64,000 nt of DNA, taken from the NCBI GenBank assembly GCA_022457155.1, contig JAJGOT010000030.1, forward strand, positions 992,001-1,056,000, given 5' to 3'. Every line of letters begins with the position of its first letter. The first letter of the stretch is position 1. The position numbers were made by a program, and so were the translations under genes. The stretch is from Cladopsammia gracilis (Eukaryota > Cnidaria > Anthozoa > Scleractinia > Dendrophylliidae). Shown piece by piece: positions 47,101 through 51,387 of the stretch. The notes below the pieces were generated by a model that had not been told where the DNA came from, ran no database searches, and saw only the letters and a program-made list of their open reading frames with translations.

Positions 47101-49599
47101 ACAGCTGCGTTATGAGTATGCGTTACTGGAAAGGTTTCAAATTACTTTCACATTATGCAAATTGCAACATTTTTACCTCAACTGAAAAAATATATTTCAA
47201 AGGGCTAAATTTGTTTCTCTCCTTTTAAATTATCACTTCTGTCGTTAACTTTGATTAAATTTATAAGTTTCATTCAAACTTTATTATAATAACGGCGGGT
47301 TTTGACCTCGGGTCCGGACCAGGCAATTACATCATGGCTTCGAAAGGCCACTTTGCGGCTACATTTGCATTAGCCTGCATGACAGGCGCTTTATGAGCCA
47401 AGCGGGGCGAGCGAAACATTTCGCGCGAAGCGCGACACGAGCGCGAAGCGCGACACGAGGGAAGGAAAAAACATAAAGCGCCTGTAGACAGTCCATTGTT
47501 ATAGCTCTCCTCGACCGTTCATCTGGTAGACGGTAATGCTGATTGGCCAATTTATACCACGTGACCATGATGTGTGATCAATTATTCCAAATGTAAACAA
47601 CAAGATAAAAACAAAGCTCTCGCTCGCGTTGAAAAATTTGTGTTTCCTCGACCGGAACATTCATCAAACCTTGAATTTCCTCCTGCAGTTGTTATAAAAG
47701 GTGACAGGCCAAGCACAAATCCTGCTTGTCGCTAAAAGCATTTTAGCCCAGCTTTAGAATAAGTCTACCCCAAGTACGTGCCTGAGAGATTTTTCCTTTC
47801 TGATCTTAGATAAAAATATCTAGCTGTGAAACTGACAGGAGGAATTTACGCTTTCCAGAGCCGTCGTAGCTCTAGCTCTTGGCATAACAATGTTTTTTTT
47901 TCTCAATTTCAAAGAGTTGTAAGATCCGGAGTTGCCACTAAAGTAGGAGTTATTCGCTGCGTTATAGGATCAGTTCATTTCTGAGTTCGTGATTTAATGT
48001 GAGCGCAAGTCTGCGGTTAGCATGACTTGCGATATAGATCGTGTTTTGATTGGTTATTTCGTAATCACTGCGGTCAGTTAATGTTGGTGGGAGTTGGTGG
48101 GCGGAAGAGCCAGAACAATGGACTGTCTACAGGCGCTTTATTTTTTTTCCCTCCCCTCGTCTCGCGCTTCGCGCTCGTGTCGCGCTTCGCGCGAAATGCT
48201 TCGCTCGCCCCGCTTGGCTCATAAAGCGCCTGTCATGCAGGCTACATTTGCATTCACTTCAAAAGTGGAGCAGCTAGTTACAAGATTTAGCTAACACCAA
48301 TAACAACCATCGGGAAACTCTGACATACGGCCTTTTTTTCAACGGTAAGTACAAAGTAGGTATCGATTTGTATTTTTCAGTATGTACTCGTCTTTTGACA
48401 CAGTGGACACGCTACTTTAATAATTTGCGTGCGATCTCGCACGCTAAGTCACGTTGTACTGTGTCTTCTTGTTTTAGACGATTAAACGCGCTTCTTTGTT
48501 AGACTGCTCACACTATCCGAATACTCCCTATCATCAAACTGTGTGAAATAACGTGCATGCAGATTCCCAAGACAATTATTCTCCAATATGCCTAATACGA
48601 CGACGCCCAAGTATACGCTCCCACAGCGTCTTGTTACTGAGATAAATTCATAACTCGGATAATATTACATCGATTCACTTGAATTAAAGACTGAATTACG
48701 ACTAAGAGTAAGCCATCAAGATTTCAGGATTTATCTGCCACTAGAATTATTTTAGCCTGTCGAGCCTATCAAGAAAGCGATGAAGCAAGCCGAGACGCCA
48801 GCTGACGAGTTTGCGGTATTTTCGCTATCGTTACGCTCGACTGAATTTCATGGATGGTTTAAACCCAGCGTTCCTACCAGTAAATCTGCTCACCAGAAAA
48901 TGCACTCAAATCGTTTGTCAAATAACATTTGCTCGTGTGCTGCACAATTCACGTTATATCAGCAGAACACATTAGTTATATAGCGCTCGGGTTCGCTGTG
49001 GTGTTACTACCGGGAGCGCTGGCCCGTGTTGAAGTCGAATAATATTTTTTCTTTTTCTGTTTTTTTTTTTAACGGAAATTTGATGAAGTTGGCAACCTTT
49101 ATCAAAAATCTTAATTTGAGTACTTTATTTTTAAAATTGCGACCTAAAACATTCGAGTCTAAAAACGTGTGGCGATATTTGTCATTTAAGTTATTTATCG
49201 CAGTGACGACGCTAAAAGTCAAGTTTAATGGATCTACTCCTCAAGTGCATACCAATTATATACGTACCTTGAATTTTGGGGTAAAGAATATTTTATTGAG
49301 AGCGTTTCGTGTTCACTCAAAGGAGCCTTTGATTACTTTGATGGAGATGTTGAACTGTTTGCCCAAAATCTATATCGGTCGGCAGCAGTTAAGTAATTAG
49401 CGTCATTAATCTCCCAGTTAAAGCATCATAAGAACTGACAAAAAAACCTGCCAAGGGAACTAGTACGATTTTGTGTATGGGTTATAATATAATTCATTAT
49501 TTTTTCACCTTGCTCTGCAGAAGCAGTGTAGTTCAGATAAGCTCCCCAAAGAAAACACGGAAGCAAAGGAACTAGCACGGGAAAACAACAATCCGCCAT
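9670..49599 (-). CDS. Gene 1: secreted PAN-EGF-(cbEGF)n-fibrinogen-like protein
   Basis: Model joined from exons with compatible phases: signal peptide (49599-49509, ends phase 1), PAN (34306-34050, phase 1 to 0), EGF (32464-32350, phase 0 to 1), up to 29 cbEGF exons of 123 bp (31477 to 12132, all phase 1-1) and the terminal fibrinogen-related exon (10283-9670, entered in phase 1, stop TAA). The product would be a secreted, multidomain extracellular protein of about 1,500 residues if every cbEGF exon is used; symmetric exons may be skipped without changing frame. Each cbEGF has DVNEC and the C-x-N-x4-F-x-C-x-C pattern for Asn hydroxylation, plus N-x-S/T sequons. Related architectures occur in coral extracellular and skeletal-matrix proteins, but the identity is unproven. 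Introns hold two very large foldback structures. The link from the signal exon to the PAN exon across 15 kb is the least certain join. Confidence 0.7.
10417..11500 (+). mobile_element. Two LINE reverse-transcriptase C-terminal remnants, one split
   Basis: 10444-10575 translates in the plus direction as [12 protein letters not shown], then [19 protein letters not shown], the conserved tail of cnidarian LINE reverse transcriptases. A second copy starts at 10573 (CTGACTCAGAGGCGACTGGG again), breaks off near 10650 after AACAGTATTGA and resumes at 11297 with TGTTTTAAGAAACATTTGG. Both are 5'-truncated fragments without catalytic motifs. Confidence 0.7.
10651..11296. mobile_element. Insertion inside the LINE remnant
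   Basis: About 646 bp separating the halves of the second LINE tail. Ends carry AGTGAGGGGGTGGTCTATCT and the roughly complementary GATGGACCACCCCATACCTT. No coding capacity; a TIR element is likely. Confidence 0.5.
11503..11785 (-). mobile_element. tRNA-derived SINE
   Basis: On the minus strand 11652-11581 folds like a tRNA: acceptor GGCTTCA with TGAAGTC, A box TAGCTCAGTTGG, B box GGTTCGAACCC. The anticodon arm is poor: only four of five pairs form and position 33 is C, so a working tRNA is unlikely. A hairpin tail CTGAATTTTTTTCAG follows, then GCAATTGCTTAAATTGCG and GCGAGGATCATTCTTCATTT; the last word also occurs at the other end of the element. This head-tRNA-tail order is typical of a SINE family common in cnidarian genomes (recalled, not searched). 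Confidence 0.75.
11905..12131 (-). pseudogene. Orphan cbEGF repeat unit lacking its exon
   Basis: The segment repeats the intron that normally flanks a cbEGF exon (AAATAAACAAAATGG, CAAACGCATCCAAAC, TTTTCCAAAACATGCATAAG, TTGATCTCCAT), but where the exon and GACGTC splice junction should lie on its left there is unrelated sequence. This is the decayed outer edge of the array. Confidence 0.6.
12132..12254 (-). CDS. Gene 1 cbEGF exon, isolated copy
   Basis: 123 bp, phase 1-1, acceptor TTTAG, donor G|GTATAAGTT. It encodes [20 protein letters not shown] followed by [20 protein letters not shown]. Separated from the main array only by the 9.2 kb foldback insertion, so it was once contiguous with the array. 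Confidence 0.9.
12434..12700 (+). other. Open frame in foldback arm, function unknown
   Basis: 88 codons starting [17 protein letters not shown], with [20 protein letters not shown]. The mirrored arm keeps a closely similar frame on the minus strand at 21379-21606 ([17 protein letters not shown]), which then shifts frame. Similarity may reflect arm homology alone rather than protein selection. No domain recognised. Confidence 0.3.
13484..13601 (-). CDS. Orphan exon candidate with Cys-rich peptide
   Basis: 118 bp between TTAG and a good donor (GCGG|GTAAGA), phase 0 to phase 1. Peptide: [20 protein letters not shown], then [19 protein letters not shown], with a C-x11-C-x5-C spacing. It starts where the outer foldback arms stop matching, and only the donor region is mirrored at 18395. 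No domain recognised. The phase 0 entry does not fit the neighbouring phase 1 EGF exons, so it may belong to a captured gene fragment. Confidence 0.3.
13755..15190. repeat. Inner inverted repeat of the foldback
   Basis: Arms of roughly 0.45 kb (13758-14210 and 14687-15190) around a ~475 bp spacer; the left side of the spacer repeats arm sequence directly (near 14260-14360). Recurrent words are CCGAACGCAAAAACC and GAGAAGGACTGAACG. The frames at 13923-14204 and 14051-14437 follow this word repetition and are not genes. Confidence 0.7.
15350..15975. repeat. Foldback repeat with CATATGGGAGTCCCC ends
   Basis: Two blocks carry GGGACTCCCATATGAAACAG near 15482 and its complement near 15930, with GAGCATCCCAGCTG and its counterpart inward. 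The type resembles a very common repeat of cnidarian genomes (recalled). It is interrupted by a small pogo-type element. Confidence 0.6.
15644..15816. mobile_element. pogo/Tigger-type MITE
   Basis: Termini TAGTTGACTCCGGATAAC and GTTATCGGGAGTTAACTG with TA at both edges and AACTCGAACCTC inward on both sides. About 175 bp, non-coding. The CAGTTAACTCCCG type terminus links it to the larger element at 45801. Confidence 0.65.
16117..16783 (-). pseudogene. Broken acidic C2H2 zinc-finger gene
   Basis: From an ATG at 16783 the frame gives [19 protein letters not shown], an acidic run ([11 protein letters not shown]) and one C2H2-like finger [20 protein letters not shown], then a region ending near MTMSLTR. 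The continuation lies one frame over from about 16377 ([19 protein letters not shown], then [19 protein letters not shown] and [13 protein letters not shown]), followed by a stop and more coding-like sequence ([16 protein letters not shown]). A frameshift and a stop therefore break it. It lies inside a transposon-rich intron of gene 1 and may be a domesticated or transposon-carried gene copy; family unknown. Confidence 0.5.
16969..17371. mobile_element. MITE with TTTACACTAGAGGA termini
   Basis: Termini GGTTTACACTAGAGGAGATT and AATCCTCTAGTGTAAACG. The ~400 bp interior repeats AATCCGG/CCGGATT and AATCCGAA many times in both orientations and further TTTACAC words. Non-coding. Confidence 0.7.
17380..18130. 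repeat. Element with iterated AAATGGTAAG words
   Basis: AAATGGTAAG or close variants occur in alternating orientation near 17478, 17548, 17587, 17690, 17770, 17818, 17865, 17915 and 18093, with CGGTT/AACCG words between. The frames over it are by-products of the repetition. Ends not defined. Confidence 0.55.
18917..20015. mobile_element. Insertion in right foldback arm with ~200 bp tandem repeats
   Basis: Flanked by CGTCTCA on both sides (18910-18916 and 20016-20022); the left foldback arm has the uninterrupted sequence. Inside, a unit with GAAGTGTGACCCTCTAA, GGTATTACCTTCTTA and TAGTACCGGTTAGAGGGAC is repeated at about 19229, 19433 and 19630, with a further partial unit at 19983. A smaller TIR repeat (GGCCGTAGCCAG / CTACGGCTA) occupies 19046-19225. 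Confidence 0.6.
20343..21373 (-). mobile_element. 5'-truncated LINE with (TTG)n tail
   Basis: Minus-strand coding from about 21175 to 20652: [40 protein letters not shown], then [15 protein letters not shown] and [12 protein letters not shown], the C-terminal thumb region of a cnidarian LINE reverse transcriptase. The 3' end is an AAC/TTG microsatellite at 20343-20410. The left foldback arm shows the empty site near 12670. Catalytic motifs are missing because of truncation. Confidence 0.75.
21663..21785 (-). CDS. Gene 1 cbEGF exon (last of main array)
   Basis: 123 bp, phase 1-1, donor G|GTATAAGTTT. Variant residues [14 protein letters not shown]. It abuts the right end of the 9.2 kb foldback. 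Confidence 0.9.
21987..22109 (-). CDS. Gene 1 cbEGF exon, type d (with inserted acceptor)
   Basis: 123 bp with GTATAAG donor. Its acceptor is not the usual AATTTAG but ATTAG from an inserted element immediately upstream (22110-22190). Encodes [11 protein letters not shown] in place of [11 protein letters not shown]. Confidence 0.85.
22110..22190 (-). mobile_element. ~80 bp element inserted at a 3' splice junction
   Basis: Sequence with TAATAACTTTATT, TTATATAGCGCAAA and ATCTAATGCGCTTAT lies between two CGTC copies, one being the first exon bases. In other exons GACGTC is followed directly by TAAATTAC; here that context lies 80 bp away. The insertion copies recur at 23530, 24269, 25690, 26442, 27863, 29284 and 30706. 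If the original AG were used, the reading frame meets a stop within the element. Confidence 0.75.
22417..24576 (-). CDS. cbEGF higher-order unit 1 (6 exons: a b c d e d)
   Basis: Exons of 123 bp at 22417-22539 (a), 22755-22877 (b), 23087-23209 (c), 23407-23529 (d), 23839-23961 (e) and 24146-24268 (d). Types a and b keep [10 protein letters not shown]; c and e read [10 protein letters not shown]; c also has CSCEKGYTG. Types a and e have GC at the 5' splice site. Type d carries the inserted acceptor; at 23530 it is mutated (TTATAAC), giving AAG before the exon instead of TAG. The unit lacks 13 bp near 24028 that unit 2 retains. Confidence 0.88.
24577..26749 (-). CDS. cbEGF higher-order unit 2 (6 exons)
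   Basis: Exons at 24577-24699 (a), 24915-25037 (b), 25247-25369 (c), 25567-25689 (d), 25999-26121 (e) and 26319-26441 (d). 2,173 bp, nearly base-for-base identical to unit 1 including introns. The predicted b-exon peptide is identical in all five units. Confidence 0.88.
26750..28170 (-). CDS. cbEGF higher-order unit 3 (4 exons)
   Basis: Exons at 26750-26872 (a), 27088-27210 (b), 27420-27542 (c) and 27740-27862 (d). The e-d pair of units 1 and 2 is absent, giving 1,421 bp. Its d-type element has ATTTCAATATG, as in the second d of unit 1, so the 4-exon unit probably arose by recombination between the two d exons of a 6-exon unit. Confidence 0.88.
28171..29592 (-). CDS. cbEGF higher-order unit 4 (4 exons)
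   Basis: Exons at 28171-28293 (a), 28509-28631 (b), 28841-28963 (c) and 29161-29283 (d). 1,422 bp. The d element has ATTTAAATATG and the following intron has the CATAAGCAAC variant, as after the first d of units 1 and 2. Confidence 0.88.
29593..31014 (-). CDS. cbEGF higher-order unit 5 (4 exons)
   Basis: Exons at 29593-29715 (a), 29931-30053 (b), 30263-30385 (c) and 30583-30705 (d). 1,422 bp, almost identical to unit 4. Confidence 0.88.
31015..31137 (-). CDS. Gene 1 cbEGF exon, a/b hybrid
   Basis: Donor side is type a (GC splice site, GNLCSG), while the middle matches type b (TTGCAACTGCAATTG, CGTGAGTGCC). It looks like a recombinant or gene-conversion product at the edge of the homogenised block. 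Confidence 0.85.
31355..31477 (-). CDS. Gene 1 cbEGF exon, most diverged (first cbEGF)
   Basis: Reads [20 protein letters not shown], then TGSDNLC, losing one glycine of the usual TGNG. The 5' splice site is GC followed by ATGAATATG, so no GT lies nearby in a good context. It follows the classical EGF exon in transcript order. Confidence 0.8.
31687..31733 (-). pseudogene. Truncated cbEGF exon
   Basis: The 3' part of a c-type exon (ending in a normal GTATAATTT donor) matches up to TTGCAGCTGCAA, then unrelated sequence begins at 31734. The acceptor and first four cysteines are missing, so it cannot be spliced in as a domain. Confidence 0.75.
31734..32349. other. Intron at array breakpoint
   Basis: No exon seen. 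32128-32265 is a small inverted repeat with CTGTTCCTGGCG and ACTGGAACAGGCTAA ends and a purine-rich middle (GGGGAGACTGGGGAGAGGAA), a type of repeat familiar from cnidarian genomes (recalled). Confidence 0.45.
32350..32464 (-). CDS. Gene 1 EGF exon (non-calcium type)
   Basis: Acceptor GCAATCAG, phase 0 entry, donor AAAG|GTGACA, phase 1 exit. Peptide [20 protein letters not shown] then [18 protein letters not shown]: six cysteines in the EGF order with CECPSGYTG at the end. Missed by simple ORF calling because stops flank it. The phases join PAN (phase 0) to the cbEGF array (phase 1). Confidence 0.88.
32630..32835. repeat. ATC/ATT-rich microsatellite
   Basis: Imperfect runs of CATCAT, CATTAT and CATCGTC over ~200 bp. 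The methionine-rich frame at 32608-32871 is produced by this repeat and is not a gene. Confidence 0.85.
32930..33870 (-). repeat. Dispersed repeat family R1, reversed copy
   Basis: Complement of the 5404-7230 copy: starts with GAGCCTAACAGTGTCGC and GAACAGAAAGCCGATGAT, ends with CGCGAAGCATTCCGCTAGCC and GGGCCTTCGGCCCGG. It lacks the TTAA-flanked insertion. A TTCGCGA/TCGCGAA-rich segment lies at 33215-33320. A low-complexity CATCACTATTATCACC tract follows to about 33990. Confidence 0.7.
34050..34306 (-). CDS. Gene 1 PAN/apple exon
   Basis: Acceptor TTTTTTACGTAG, entered in phase 1 (a G from the signal exon completes a Gly codon), donor GAG|GTACGA in phase 0. Sequence: [60 protein letters not shown], then [20 protein letters not shown] and YRGNE. 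LEGHVF followed by C-x3-C-x5-C-V-S and a distal VCEL is the PAN/apple signature also seen in gene 2. Confidence 0.85.
34349..34747. mobile_element. MITE with iterated GCAAA words next to the PAN exon
   Basis: 24 bp terminal inverted repeats (CACTGGACGAAAAAATGAAT and CACTGCACGAAAAAATGGAT, each ending TTAC). More than a dozen GCAAA/TTTGC words fill the 399 bp. It ends only ~43 bp before the PAN acceptor, so it may displace the branch-point region. Frames at 34379-34761 arise from the repetition. Confidence 0.8.
34955..34984. repeat. (CCCCGG)n tract
   Basis: Five consecutive CCCCGG-type hexamers; the complementary strand has repeated GGGG runs suited to a G-quadruplex. Confidence 0.85.
35064..35141. 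repeat. Near-perfect 37 bp palindrome
   Basis: Arms 35064-35100 and 35105-35141 with a 4 bp spacer and a single mismatch (a T opposite G). Contains CGAGCAGTGGATTCTTCTAC. Would form a cruciform or a very stable RNA hairpin. No flanking element identified. Confidence 0.9.
35270..35500. repeat. Dispersed repeat shared with the 38-48 kb foldback
   Basis: Contains AGTCTAAAGCGAAGCGAAAT and TTCATAACTCGAATAATATT. The first block recurs at 44999-45085, the second at 48645-48680, and AACAAGAGGCTAC recurs at 44250. Confidence 0.65.
35501..38034. other. Non-coding intron stretch
   Basis: No exon recognised. It contains an 18-C run near 35772, a short palindrome GTGGTTACTAGTAACC near 36982, and a CpG-richer part at 36800-37380. 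Frames at 35761-35943, 36577-36864 and 37021-37363 show no domains. Confidence 0.4.
38474..38516 (-). ncRNA. Inverted copy of the hammerhead candidate
   Basis: Same core and stems as at 40793 on the opposite strand (TCTTCAG complement at 38505-38511, predicted C17 at 38477). It belongs to the inverted 3' copy of PLE1. Confidence 0.5.
39373..40560 (+). CDS. Penelope-like reverse transcriptase with GIY-YIG endonuclease (partial)
   Basis: 395 codons. Begins inside the RT domain at [14 protein letters not shown] (normally preceded by more RT), followed by the catalytic block [12 protein letters not shown], then [20 protein letters not shown] and [17 protein letters not shown]. The C-terminal part has CRTCKYI, then [20 protein letters not shown] with [12 protein letters not shown]: the GIY-YIG-type endonuclease, here in the variant form VYM...YIG. 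Stop at 40558. The N-terminal third is missing, so it is not autonomous. The minus-strand frame 39048-38749 is the inverted copy of its C-terminus. Confidence 0.9.
   Translation: MAPSYANLFLAKFETDALSRATHQPHTWWRYIDDIFMIWTHTEQDLLAFTSYLNSIHPTLKFTSNHSSKSLPFLDVNVVLNNGTIETDLYTKPTDKHQYLLHSSCHPHHTKRAIPFSLFLRLRRICSSDETFTLRTNELKTYLNKRGYNLSFLNREFQRVRTITRAEAFTPKDISANQPSRVPLVITYNPALRSLSSIIHKHFHILSSSNRCANVFKATPLVAFRRTKNLNDLLVRSKLRTTAPSNPHPGSFRCGNNRCRTCKYINDGQTDYTFHSTGNTRTINHHIDCNSRNVVYMVECRRCNKQYIGETKRQLKERFNEHRRPVDKQVHPDNSKLTAVSEHFLSPNHSASDMQLIPLELIKSNRDDVRKAREAYLIDKGQTLEPKGLNRRDET
40793..40837 (+). ncRNA. Candidate type I hammerhead ribozyme of PLE1
   Basis: Core CTGAAGA (fits CUGANGA) at 40798-40804, stem II GAACGGC/GCCGTTC (40806-40812 with 40816-40822) with a CGT loop, GAAA at 40823-40826, a minimal palindromic stem III ATTAAT with U16.1 at 40831, then C17 at 40832 as predicted cleavage site. 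Stem I is short: GGT after the site pairs with ACC before the core. One extra A sits between core and stem II. Hammerhead motifs with tiny stem III are known from Penelope-like elements. Confidence 0.55.
40930..42528 (-). CDS. LINE reverse transcriptase (5'-truncated)
   Basis: 532 uninterrupted codons. Motifs in order: [58 protein letters not shown] (motif A Asp), [20 protein letters not shown] (motif B), and MYEDDTTL at the catalytic motif C, then thumb and C-terminal motifs up to [17 protein letters not shown]. The usual motif C of such elements is Y/F-A-D-D; Ala is replaced by Glu here. The first codon is GTG at the insertion junction, so there is no genuine start. The intact frame implies recent insertion. 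Confidence 0.88.
   Translation of the reverse strand: MKFKDYITPTDQIFNLAEVSYQEILNLIQKIPSNKASGLDNISACLLKEAAPIVTHSLTSIINLSITTGIFPDAWKLARVTPIFKEDLKTDPNNYRPISVLPLVSKIIERVVYNQLYKYLNYNNYLLTESQSGFRPMFSTETALLEATNEWYWNTDSKLVNGVIFLDLKKAFDTMDHAILLGRLAHRVNSQSVNWFRTYLFNRRQQTCVNGVQSNFCNVTCGIPQGSILGPLLFTIYINDLPSCNLFSKPRMYEDDTTLTSSAEDPYDLEYKMNHDMKLIQSWLTANKLTLNVKKTKYMLIGSQCKLSQLHSDFTVQVNNKPLELFKHKTLGVHIDESLTWRPHINDVSKKITAGLAVLKRISTIIPFETRINIYNALVMPFFNYCSPVWDNIGKGLSDKLQKLQNRAARIVTLSNYEVRSSDLLDELGWERLENQRLKQLAVIVYKIHNNLSPLYLRRIFTNISNIHTHNLRNSESNCYIPRPKTEYARGSIHYRGSVLWNKIPLEIRQRPNLNDFKTFLCVKDYNETMII
43368..43556. mobile_element. Palindromic MITE in left foldback arm
   Basis: Ends AATAGGCCATTTGCACGATG and its near complement, continuing through ACGTCATTTGACTACTACTA; almost the entire arm is paired. 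About 190 bp; absent from the right arm. Confidence 0.8.
44166..45084. other. Unique centre of the 38-48 kb foldback
   Basis: Contains a direct duplication (about 44345-44490 and 44600-44740, sharing GTACCCAGA, ATCTAA, GCGATGCACAAA and CTCGTTGCCGTA) and the R-type block at 44999. No gene recognised. Confidence 0.5.
44870..44935 (+). promoter_or_regulatory. Four ETS-like CCGGAA sites
   Basis: GCCGGAAGTGA, GCCGGAAGTCA, ACCGGAAGTGT and ACCGGAAATGC within 65 bp on the same strand. CCGGAAGT is the ETS-family core. No gene start is recognised next to it, so function is speculative. Confidence 0.3.
45801..46731. mobile_element. pogo/Tigger-type element, non-autonomous
   Basis: Termini CAGTCAACTCCCG with TA on both sides; subterminal TCCGTAATAGCG words are repeated on both ends. 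931 bp. Short frames (46375-46641, 45892-46113) show no DDE transposase motifs. The left foldback arm shows the empty site. Confidence 0.75.
47372..48243. mobile_element. Mutator-like non-autonomous element
   Basis: Perfect terminal inverted repeats of at least 36 bp beginning AGCCTGCATGACAGGCGCTT, flanked by an 11 bp direct repeat ACATTTGCATT (47361-47371, 48244-48254). Long TIRs and a 9-11 bp duplication fit MULEs. Each end also carries CGCGAAGCGCGACACGAG-type tandem words. No transposase frame. Confidence 0.75.
48641..49508. other. Intron 1 start, non-coding
   Basis: Includes a dispersed repeat block at 48645-48760 and a ~65 bp segment at 49330-49395 (TTGATGGAGATGTTGAA, CCAAAATCTATATCGGT) that recurs at 56430-56490. 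No exon recognised. Confidence 0.45.
49509..49599 (-). CDS. Gene 1 exon 1: signal peptide (copy A)
   Basis: ATG at 49599; 30 codons starting [20 protein letters not shown] and ending NYTASAEQ, then one base before GTGAAA (phase 1). A hydrophobic leader with a small-residue region near TASA suits signal cleavage. Phase 1 matches the PAN exon at 34306, the first compatible PAN exon downstream. It is paralogous to the exon at 54490 in leader, untranslated region and the first ~45 bp of intron. An upstream in-frame Met at 49686 lies beyond the TATA box and is not favoured. Confidence 0.7.
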
Positions 49600-49650
49600 G
49601 CCAGAAGCCGTAAAAACGATCCTTTCCCGTTCAGTTTCAGTTGGCATCCT

Positions 49651-49657
49651 ATTTATA
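49651..49657 (-). promoter_or_regulatory. TATA box of gene 1
   Basis: TATAAAT on the minus strand, about 52 bp before the ATG, leaving an expected leader of ~25 nt. Position is conserved in the paralogous first exon at 54490. Confidence 0.5.
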
Positions 49658-49662
49658 AGTAA

Positions 49663-50040
49663 TAGACCCTTCCACGGTTTTTTCAACTTTTGATATTGGC
49701 CATGTAGCGAAAATCTAATGACACTGCTGGAAAGAGCATCTCAAAATTAGTAAAATAGCCAAGTTTGTGAGGCGTATCTTGTAAAATCGCAAAGTTATAG
49801 CTTCGCGAAGTCGGAAAATTTTACAGACGTTTGTATGCTGGGGGGCAAGTTTGTGCCCCCCCAGCATACAAACTTCTGTAAAATTTCCTGACTTCGCAAA
49901 GCTATAACTTTGCGATTTTACAAGATACGACTCACAAACTTGGCTATTTTACTAATTTTGGGGTGCTCTTTCCAGCAGTGTTGTTAGATTCCTGCTACAT
50001 GGCCAATATCAAAAGTTGGAAAAAACCGTGGAAGGGTCTA
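49663..50040. mobile_element. Palindromic MITE directly upstream of the gene 1 TATA box
   Basis: 378 bp; termini TAGACCCTTCCACGGTTTTT and its near-perfect complement. Arms continue through GATATTGGCCATGTAGC and CGAAGTC...AAAATTT words to the centre GGGGGCAAGTTTGTGCCCCC. A decayed relative lies at 50312-50600. Confidence 0.85.
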
Positions 50041-50311
50041 TTAATTATTCATCAATGAATTCACGTTTGTTTAAGTCCGACCCAGAAAATATGCTTTTAG
50101 AAAGTTGTTCCATACCATTGTCAAAATTTCAATGCTTTCTTTTTTACTTTTTTTTCAGTTTAGTCTTAATTCAATCTGATAGGATACTATTTGCATTTCG
50201 TAACATTTGCCATTCGCATAACATTGCGGTTCTTGCGGACTGTGTCGCAACCTCCTGTTATTGCGGTGTTTTTCCTTTACTAATAGCATATGATGTATTC
50301 TAATGTATTCC

Positions 50312-50600
50312 CTTTCACGGTTTTTCTCAACTTTTGATATTGGCCATGTAACGAAACTATAACAACATTGCTGGAAAGAGCACCTCAAAACTAGTAAAGT
50401 AGTCAGGTTTGTGAGACGTACAATGTATCTTGTAAAATCGCAAAGTTATAGCTTCGCGAAGTCGGGTAATTTTACAGACATTTTTATCCTGGCCCCCCCC
50501 AGCATACAAACGTCTGTAAAATTTCCCGACCTCGTGAAGCTATGCGATTTTACAAAGATGCGACTCACAAACTTGGCTATTTTGCTGTATGTTATTGAAA
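50312..50600. mobile_element. Decayed copy of the 49663 MITE
   Basis: Begins TTTCACGGTTTTTCTCAACT, then ATATTGGCCATGTAACG and CTTCGCGAAGTCGG; the right arm stops near TTGGCTATTTTGC without the outer terminus. Confidence 0.7.
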
Positions 50601-50858
50601 ATTTCAGATGCCCAATTCCTTATGTTCACTAAACAGAGGAAAAAAAGAAAAAAATAGACGGGAAAATAAAATAAATAACAGAATGATGCTACCGATCTTA
50701 AGACATCCGGTTTTATGGAAAAGGGTAATTAGTAAGGATATCAGTTTCGACAGTTTGGCGACCTGTCCGTCTGAGACAGCGATCCTTGACATAAATTATA
50801 CAATGTTCGTTTACCTCCATTTTTCGTCTCAAATCGCGAACGGATGCAGTATACAAGT

Positions 50859-50905
50859 GCTTTGATCACCAGCTTTGATCACCAGCTTTGATCACCAGCT
50901 TTTAA
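50859..50905 (+). repeat. Three tandem 14-bp units with CTTTGATC
   Basis: GCTTTGATCACCA repeated three times head to tail. Each unit holds a full SCTTTGATS TCF/LEF-type consensus. The tract lies ~1.25 kb upstream of the gene 1 start. Confidence 0.75.
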
Positions 50906-51374
50906 TGACCCGATTCTCCGTTTTTCTTTATTTTAACTTCATTCATAATATTTTTTGTTCAAAACTGAAGAAAAAATCTGACCGTTATTCTAAGGAAAGC
51001 AAAAATTAGATGAGTGTAGAAAAAAAAAACACATTTGAGAAATCAGCGATACCGCTCTTATGGGCAATAGGGACTTTAAGCACCGAGAACGGCAACAGGG
51101 AGAGACCAGCGTTTTGGCGTGAATTTTATTATCATTAAACACTGACAGGAACGACGGCACGTCCAACGTCATTTCACTAAGAAAGTTTTTCAAAGCGTTC
51201 GCTATGGCCGCTTTAAAACAGGTCAGAGATTAAATGCCGATAAGTCATTATGAAGGAATTATTGACGATGAAGAGTTTTTGTTGCGCTTTTTGCTTTACG
51301 ATTAAAACAAGTCAAAAAAATCTTGATCTGCCGTACGATTCGTGGAATAAGTGTGAGTTTCGGTTTCGACGACA
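50906..51374. other. Non-coding stretch
   Basis: No exon-like sequence found; frames at 50990-51193 and 51312-51530 lack domains. Confidence 0.4.
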
Positions 51375-51387
51375 TGACATCCCACTA

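Larger units (their letters stand above)
38035..48640. mobile_element. Large foldback element carrying nested transposons
   Basis: Left arm 38035-38111 plus 42536-44165; right arm 45085-48640 reversed. Shared blocks include CGCTGTGGGA, GGGAATCTGCATGCACGTTA, CCTGGTCCGGACC, AGTGTATTGTTAATATA-type sequence and TTGGTCGCTACGCCCAAGTA. The left arm is split by a LINE, the right arm by elements at 45801 and 47372; each time the other arm shows the empty site. The unique centre is ~0.9 kb. No transposase recognised. It fills much of gene 1 intron 1. Confidence 0.75.
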
